Positions 56,944 through 60,388 of a stretch of 60,388 nucleotides of DNA are shown here, piece by piece. A program made the position numbers and the translations under genes. A model generated the notes under the pieces. It did no database searches. It was given only the letters and a program-made list of their open reading frames with translations, and had not been told where the DNA came from. The DNA lies in contig CANRHH010000013.1 of assembly GCA_947630375.1 (NCBI GenBank), positions 1-60,388 of the forward strand, given 5' to 3'. Within the stretch, counting starts at the first letter, position 1. Every line of letters starts with the position of its first letter. Source of the stretch: an uncultured Oscillospiraceae bacterium. Its GTDB lineage: Bacteria; Bacillota; Clostridia; Oscillospirales; Oscillospiraceae.

Positions 56944-57327
56944 ATGGAAGAAAGAAACGGGAGCTTTTCCTATACCTATTCCGCCCGGGAGCAGGAGGAG
57001 ATCAAAAGGATCCGGGCCAAGTATGCCCCGCCGTCGGAGGAGGAGAGCTCTCTGGAGCAGCTCCGCCGCCTGGACGCCAGCGCGACAAAGGGGGCAACGG
57101 CCGCGGCGCTGCTGATCGGGATCGGCGGCGTGCTGCTGCTGGGCGTCGGCATGTGCTGCACCATGATTCCCGGCTGGGAGGCGTTTTTTATCCCCGGCGT
57201 GGCCGTGGGACTTATAGGCATCTTAGGGATGATCGCCGCCTATCCGGTCTATACGCGCATGGTCCGGGCCAAGCGGGCCAGGCTGGCGCCGGAGATCCTG
57301 CGGATGACAGAAGAGCTGACCCGGTGA
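56944..57327 (+). CDS. small membrane protein, last gene of two-component unit
   Basis: A 127-residue protein. The polar, acidic N-terminal 50 residues (YSAREQEEIKRIRAKYAPPSEEE) are followed by two helices (AALLIGIGGVLLLGVGMCC and FFIPGVAVGLIGILGMIAAY) and a basic C-terminus. The YxxxEQxEIxxIRxKY segment resembles an N-terminal signature of hypothetical Clostridial proteins. No function can be assigned. The ATG at 56944 has AGAGGTG upstream and lies 5 bp after the previous stop. Confidence 0.72.
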   Translation: MEERNGSFSYTYSAREQEEIKRIRAKYAPPSEEESSLEQLRRLDASATKGATAAALLIGIGGVLLLGVGMCCTMIPGWEAFFIPGVAVGLIGILGMIAAYPVYTRMVRAKRARLAPEILRMTEELTR

Positions 57328-57345
57328 CGGACGCCGGATCGGCTC

Positions 57346-57374
57346 TTGACATTTGGACAGAAATTGGATACAAT
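57346..57374 (+). promoter_or_regulatory. strong promoter of GntR pair
   Basis: TTGACA (57346-57351), 17-bp spacer, TACAAT (57369-57374). The -10 is embedded in the TGGATACAATATC motif (57365-57377), so the promoter is a good candidate for autorepression. Confidence 0.8.
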
Positions 57375-57422
57375 ATCAATAACAAAAAATGCCATTGTTG
57401 CGAACAGAGCGAGGGTTTGTCC

Positions 57423-58061
57423 GTGGAGCCGATTTCTCTTCTTCCCATCAAAGATACGATCTCCCAGGTCCTCCGGCGGGAGATCTTTGCCTGCCGGATA
57501 GAGGACGGGGCGGAGCTGACCCAGGAGGCCGTGGCTGCCCAGCTGCAGGTGTCCCGGATCCCGGTGCGGGAGGCATTTCTGTGCCTGGAGACGGAAGGAC
57601 TGCTGGAGCGGCTGCCCAACCGCCATATGCGGGTGGTGGGGCTGACCGAAAAGCGCCTGGGGCAAAACTTCCGGGCTCTGGCCGCCTTGGAGGCGGAGCT
57701 GGCGGAGCAGGTCCTGTCCGCGGGAGCGCCGGGGCCGGCGGGGGAGGCCCTGGACCGGTGCCGGGCCGCCCGGGAGAGCCGGGACTGGGACGCCCTCTGG
57801 GCGGCGGACCGGGCCCTGCACCTGAGCTTCAGCGCCGCTTTAGAGAATCCGATGCTGCGGCAGCTCCACGAGCGGCAGCGGCGGGCCCTGTTTGAGGGGG
57901 TCCTGGAGGCCCTGCCGCCGGACTGGGAGCGGCTGGCCGCTCTGGACGAGGCCATCGGGGAGGCCCTCCGGGCCGAGACTGGCCTTTCGGAAGCCATCAA
58001 AAACTATTACCGCGTCCTCGGAGAGGATGCCGCAAAGGAGTTGAAGCAGCTGTGCCCCTGA
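57423..58061 (+). CDS. GntR/FadR-type regulator with degenerate FCD domain
   Basis: A 212-residue regulator. The GntR winged helix lies at about 5-70 (LRREIFACRIEDGAELTQEAVAAQLQVSRIPVREAF). The C-terminal FCD-like domain keeps His133 (RALHLSF). At the second metal His position it has Asp175 (LAALDEAI), and the third is missing (AIKNYYRVL). Metal-dependent ligand binding is therefore doubtful. The start is GTG 57423 after GAGGG. It overlaps a second GntR gene by 10 bp, so the two may form heterodimers or act in sequence on the downstream transporter. Confidence 0.88.
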   Translation: MEPISLLPIKDTISQVLRREIFACRIEDGAELTQEAVAAQLQVSRIPVREAFLCLETEGLLERLPNRHMRVVGLTEKRLGQNFRALAALEAELAEQVLSAGAPGPAGEALDRCRAARESRDWDALWAADRALHLSFSAALENPMLRQLHERQRRALFEGVLEALPPDWERLAALDEAIGEALRAETGLSEAIKNYYRVLGEDAAKELKQLCP

Positions 58062-58702
58062 CACCCATCAAACTGCTGCCCGCCCGGGACCGGGTGGCCG
58101 CCGCCCTGCGGGAGGCGATCCTGACCCACAGCATCAGGCCCGGCGAGGAGCTGAGCTTAAAGGACACCGCCGCCCTGCTGGGGGTCTCCGTCACGCCGGT
58201 GCGGGAGGCGTTCCAGATCCTGGCCCGGGAGGGGCTGATCACCCTGCACCCCAACCGGGGGGCCCTGGTGCAGGAGATCACGGAAAAGCGCATCCGGGAC
58301 CACTATGAGCTGCGGGCCATTTTAGAGCGGGAGGCGGCCATGGCCGCCTGCCGGAACGGGGGCGACCTGAGCGCCGTGCGCGGCGCCTATCTCCAGGCGG
58401 AGGAGGAGCTGAAGCGGGGCTCCGCCGGGTATTCAGACCTGAACCAGGCTTTCCATGTGGCTATCTGGACCGCCGGCGGCAACGAGAAAATGCAGGAGAT
58501 GCTCTCCGGGTTGTGGAACGGCCTGTCCCTGGGCTACCGGGTGACCCAGGAGAATTATGCCCAGCTCTCCATGACGGAGCACAAAGAGATCCTCCAGGCC
58601 CTGGAGGCCCGGGACGAGAAGCGGGCGGGGGAGCTGATGGACCGGCACATCCTCCGCAGCATGGACAGCGTCCTGTCCCACCAGCTGGGCGCGGATCCAT
58701 AA
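58052..58702 (+). CDS. GntR/FadR-type (FCD) transcriptional regulator
   Basis: A 216-residue FCD-family regulator. The winged helix covers residues 10-75 (RVAAALREAILTHSIRPGEEL, LLGVSVTPVREAF). The all-helical FCD domain has all three usual metal His residues, His135 (AFHVAIW), His177 (TEHKEIL) and His199 (DRHILR), with Asn131 where Asp is common. FCD regulators usually sense carboxylic acids, which fits the downstream SLC13 carrier and tartrate dehydratase. The start is GTG 58052 inside the preceding gene. A 14-bp terminator stem follows. Confidence 0.92.
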   Translation: MPLTPIKLLPARDRVAAALREAILTHSIRPGEELSLKDTAALLGVSVTPVREAFQILAREGLITLHPNRGALVQEITEKRIRDHYELRAILEREAAMAACRNGGDLSAVRGAYLQAEEELKRGSAGYSDLNQAFHVAIWTAGGNEKMQEMLSGLWNGLSLGYRVTQENYAQLSMTEHKEILQALEARDEKRAGELMDRHILRSMDSVLSHQLGADP

Positions 58703-58715
58703 AGCGTTGAGCGCC

Positions 58716-58747
58716 CGGAGAATTTGTTGTTTTCAACAAATTCTCCG
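58716..58747 (+). terminator. intrinsic terminator after GntR pair
   Basis: A 14-bp perfect stem (58716-58729 with 58734-58747), loop TTTT, followed by AGCAGTTTTT. Confidence 0.9.
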
Positions 58748-58780
58748 AGCAGTTTTTATGGTATTCGCTGATTCTGAAAA

Positions 58781-58815
58781 AGCCTCTTGACAAAAGCTGA
58801 ACAAGAGGCTATATT
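58781..58815 (+). promoter_or_regulatory. strong promoter of SLC13 operon with internal inverted repeat
   Basis: TTGACA (58787-58792), 17-bp spacer, TATATT (58810-58815). A perfect 9-bp inverted repeat AGCCTCTTG (58781-58789) / CAAGAGGCT (58802-58810) runs from the -35 to the first base of the -10 and is a candidate operator. Confidence 0.8.
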
Positions 58816-58827
58816 GAGTTTTAGAAA

Positions 58828-58871
58828 TGGATACATTATCTGTTATATCTTATTTCTGATTAATTGTATCC
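58828..58871 (+). promoter_or_regulatory. paired GGATACA motifs in SLC13 leader
   Basis: TGGATACATTATC (58828-58840) matches the motif at the GntR promoter (57365-57377) in 12 of 13 bases. An inverted GGATACAATTA copy lies at 58861-58871. They are candidate sites for the adjacent GntR proteins, placed after the transcription start. Confidence 0.6.
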
Positions 58872-58888
58872 GAGAGAGGAGAGAAAAC

Positions 58889-60148
58889 ATGAGCCAAACC
58901 ACCATCACCCTGTTGTTCCTGGCATTTGCGATCATCATGTTCATCCTGGAAAAGATCCCCCTGGCGCTGACGGCCACCATCGTGGCCATCGGCCTGAACC
59001 TGACCGGCGTCCTCGGCAGCTCCGATACCTTTGCCGGGTACGTCAACAGCAACGTCATTCTCTGCGTGGGCATGTTCGTTGTGGGCCAGGCCCTGTTTGA
59101 GACCGGCATGGCCAACAAGATCGGCTCCATCGTCACCAAGTTTGCCAAGTCCGAGCGGATCCTGATCGTGGCCATCATGGTCATCGTGGGCGTCATGTCC
59201 GGCTTCCTGTCCAACACCGGCACCGCCGCCGTGCTGATCCCCGTGGTCTGCGGCATCGCCGACGAGTCCGGGTACTCCCGGGGCAAGCTGCTGATGCCCC
59301 TGGTGTTCGCGGCGGCCCTGGGCGGCAACCTGTCCATCATCGGCGCCCCCGGCAACCTGATGGGCATCGAGGCCATGCAGAACCTGGGCATGGAGACCGG
59401 CTTCTTTGAGTACATCGCCGTGGGCGGCCCCATGCTGGTGCTGGGTATCGTGTACTTCGCCATCATCGGCTATAAGTTCCTGCCCGACACCAAGGGCGAG
59501 GGCCAGGCCGACGCCCAGAAGGATTACAGCGATGTGCCCCAGTGGAAGCAGATCACCTCTTTGGTGGTGCTCATCGTCGTCATCATCGCCATGATCTTCG
59601 AGGACCAGATCGGCATCGCCCTCCAGGTCACCGCCTGCGTCGGCGCCATCTTCCTGGTGCTCACCGGCGTCATCTCCGAGAAGGCCGCGCTCCAGTCCAT
59701 CGACCTGAAGGTGGTCCTGCTGTTCGGCGGCTCCCTGGCCCTGGCCAAAGCTCTGGAGACCACCGGCGCCGGCACCCTGATCGCCGACACCATCGTGGGC
59801 GCCCTGGGCGCGAACCCCAATCCCATCATCCTGCTGCTGGTCATCTTCGTAGTGGGCTGCGCGCTGACGAACTTCATGTCCAACACCGCCACCACCGCCC
59901 TGATGGTCCCCATCGCCGTGTCCCTGGCCCAGAGCCTGGGCGCTGATCCCCGCTCCATGATCATTGCCACCGTGATCTCCTGCTCCTGCGCGTATGCGAC
60001 TCCCATCGGTATGCCCGCCAACACCATGGTGGTGGGCCTGGGCGGTTACAAGTTCAACGACTATGTGAAGGCCGGCCTGCCCCTGATCCTCGTCTCCTTC
60101 GTGATCTGCATGGTGCTGCTGCCCATCCTGTATCCCTTCTTCCCCTGA
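58889..60148 (+). CDS. SLC13 (DASS) family anion/dicarboxylate transporter
   Basis: A 419-residue integral membrane carrier of the ion-transporter superfamily. About eleven helices in two repeats carry the SNTGTAAVLIPV and SNTATTALMVPI motifs (the two S-N-T signatures of DASS transporters), and GAPGNLM and IGMPANTMV sit at the pore. In E. coli the DASS member TtdT exchanges tartrate for succinate. Here the next gene is tartrate dehydratase alpha, so L-tartrate or a related dicarboxylate is the likely substrate. ATG 58889 has GAGAGGAG upstream; earlier in-frame codons lie in the leader. Confidence 0.92.
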   Translation: MSQTTITLLFLAFAIIMFILEKIPLALTATIVAIGLNLTGVLGSSDTFAGYVNSNVILCVGMFVVGQALFETGMANKIGSIVTKFAKSERILIVAIMVIVGVMSGFLSNTGTAAVLIPVVCGIADESGYSRGKLLMPLVFAAALGGNLSIIGAPGNLMGIEAMQNLGMETGFFEYIAVGGPMLVLGIVYFAIIGYKFLPDTKGEGQADAQKDYSDVPQWKQITSLVVLIVVIIAMIFEDQIGIALQVTACVGAIFLVLTGVISEKAALQSIDLKVVLLFGGSLALAKALETTGAGTLIADTIVGALGANPNPIILLLVIFVVGCALTNFMSNTATTALMVPIAVSLAQSLGADPRSMIIATVISCSCAYATPIGMPANTMVVGLGGYKFNDYVKAGLPLILVSFVICMVLLPILYPFFP

Positions 60149-60194
60149 GCGGACGAAAATTTCTATCACCTACAACATTTAAGGAGGTCCCTGT

Positions 60195-60388
60195 ATGACG
60201 AAAGAAGAAAGCGTTCAGCTGATGACCGATAAGATGGCCAAGTTCGTGGGCTACATCGGCATCAAGCTGCCGGACGACGTGATCGCCAAGCTCTCCGAGC
60301 TGCGCGAGAAAGAGACCAGCCCCCTGGCCAAGACCATCTACGACACCATGTTCAAGAACCAGGAGCAGGCCGTGGCCCTGCACCGCCC
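60195..60388 (+). CDS. ttdA: L(+)-tartrate dehydratase alpha subunit, N-terminal part (runs off window)
   Basis: Only 64 codons are visible. MTDKMAKFVGYIGIKLPDDVIAKL-type start, ETSPLAKTIYDTMFKNQ and the closing ALHR match the N-terminus of TtdA and the class I fumarate hydratase alpha family, iron-sulfur enzymes that dehydrate tartrate to oxaloacetate or fumarate/malate. The AAGGAGG site is ideal. It follows the SLC13 carrier by 46 bp, probably as one operon with ttdB beyond the window. A class I fumarase alpha cannot be excluded from this fragment; the carrier type favours tartrate. Confidence 0.85.
   Translation, partial: MTKEESVQLMTDKMAKFVGYIGIKLPDDVIAKLSELREKETSPLAKTIYDTMFKNQEQAVALHR

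Noticed and set aside
1-60388. CRISPR arrays, tRNA or rRNA genes, insertion sequences, prophage
   Set aside because: Reading both strands I found no regularly spaced direct repeats with unique spacers, no cloverleaf-like or rRNA-like sequence, and no transposase, integrase or phage structural motif. A tRNAscan, Infernal or IS search would settle this.

Overview
The window reads as chromosome of a GC-rich Firmicute of class Clostridia, most like a gut Oscillospiraceae-type organism (Flavonifractor/Lawsonibacter/Oscillibacter-like). This placement is inferred from gene content: DnaD plus a DnaC/DnaI-type loader, holB next to ricT, YtrA-type GntR control, a perfect CIRCE element, bifunctional Rel followed by dtd, strong AGGAGG ribosome sites with many GTG and TTG starts, and sigma-A promoters with 17-bp spacers. 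I see no rRNA, tRNA, CRISPR array, insertion sequence or phage gene. Coding density is high and nearly all genes are ordinary chromosomal ones.

Layout. 1-3.1 kb: tsaE-tsaB-upp (minus) divergent from a SEDS (RodA/FtsW) gene. 3.1-3.6 kb: a gene-free block made almost entirely of hairpins. 3.6-6.3 kb: a minus-strand operon of an E2-like acyltransferase without its catalytic His, an O-antigen-ligase-like membrane protein and a small zinc-ribbon protein. 6.5-8.4 kb: dnaD and a DnaC-like loader, divergent from a U32 peptidase. 10.7-14.9 kb: maf-mreC-mreD-PBP2 (cell elongation). 15-22.8 kb: an MGS-fold protein that has lost methylglyoxal-synthase active-site residues, hisS, aspS, comM-like, thiI, cinA. 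22.9-26.7 kb: an unknown membrane protein, then an autoregulated YtrA-type GntR/ABC transporter operon. 26.9-28.3 kb: an HtrA protease behind three 22-bp-phased repeats. 28.4-33.9 kb: CotH kinase with lamin-tail domains, PAP2 phosphatase and an SpoU methyltransferase, divergent from a phosphodiester-glycosidase-domain protein. 33.9-36.1 kb: holB-ricT. 36.2-41.2 kb: a heptad-repeat lipoprotein plus MMPL exporter, divergent from a TetR gene with four operator copies between. 41.2-47.1 kb: CIRCE-linked hsp20, an amino-acid ABC transporter and a zinc/manganese-type ABC transporter. 47.2-53.4 kb: LOG-family gene, recJ, rel, dtd and an MBL hydrolase. 53.5-57.3 kb: an envelope-type module of small membrane or amphipathic proteins around a two-component system. 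57.4 kb to the end: two overlapping GntR regulators, an SLC13-family carrier and the start of L-tartrate dehydratase alpha.

The most informative points are regulatory or about missing active sites. A GGATACA motif links the GntR genes to the SLC13/tartrate genes. A 38-bp structured repeat occurs in two distant intergenic regions with compensatory stem changes. The MGS-like protein, the E2-like protein and the first GntR FCD domain have each lost residues that define the activity of their families. I did not find one unmistakable new multi-gene system. The two-component/hendecad-protein module and the GntR/tartrate locus are the best candidates for follow-up.
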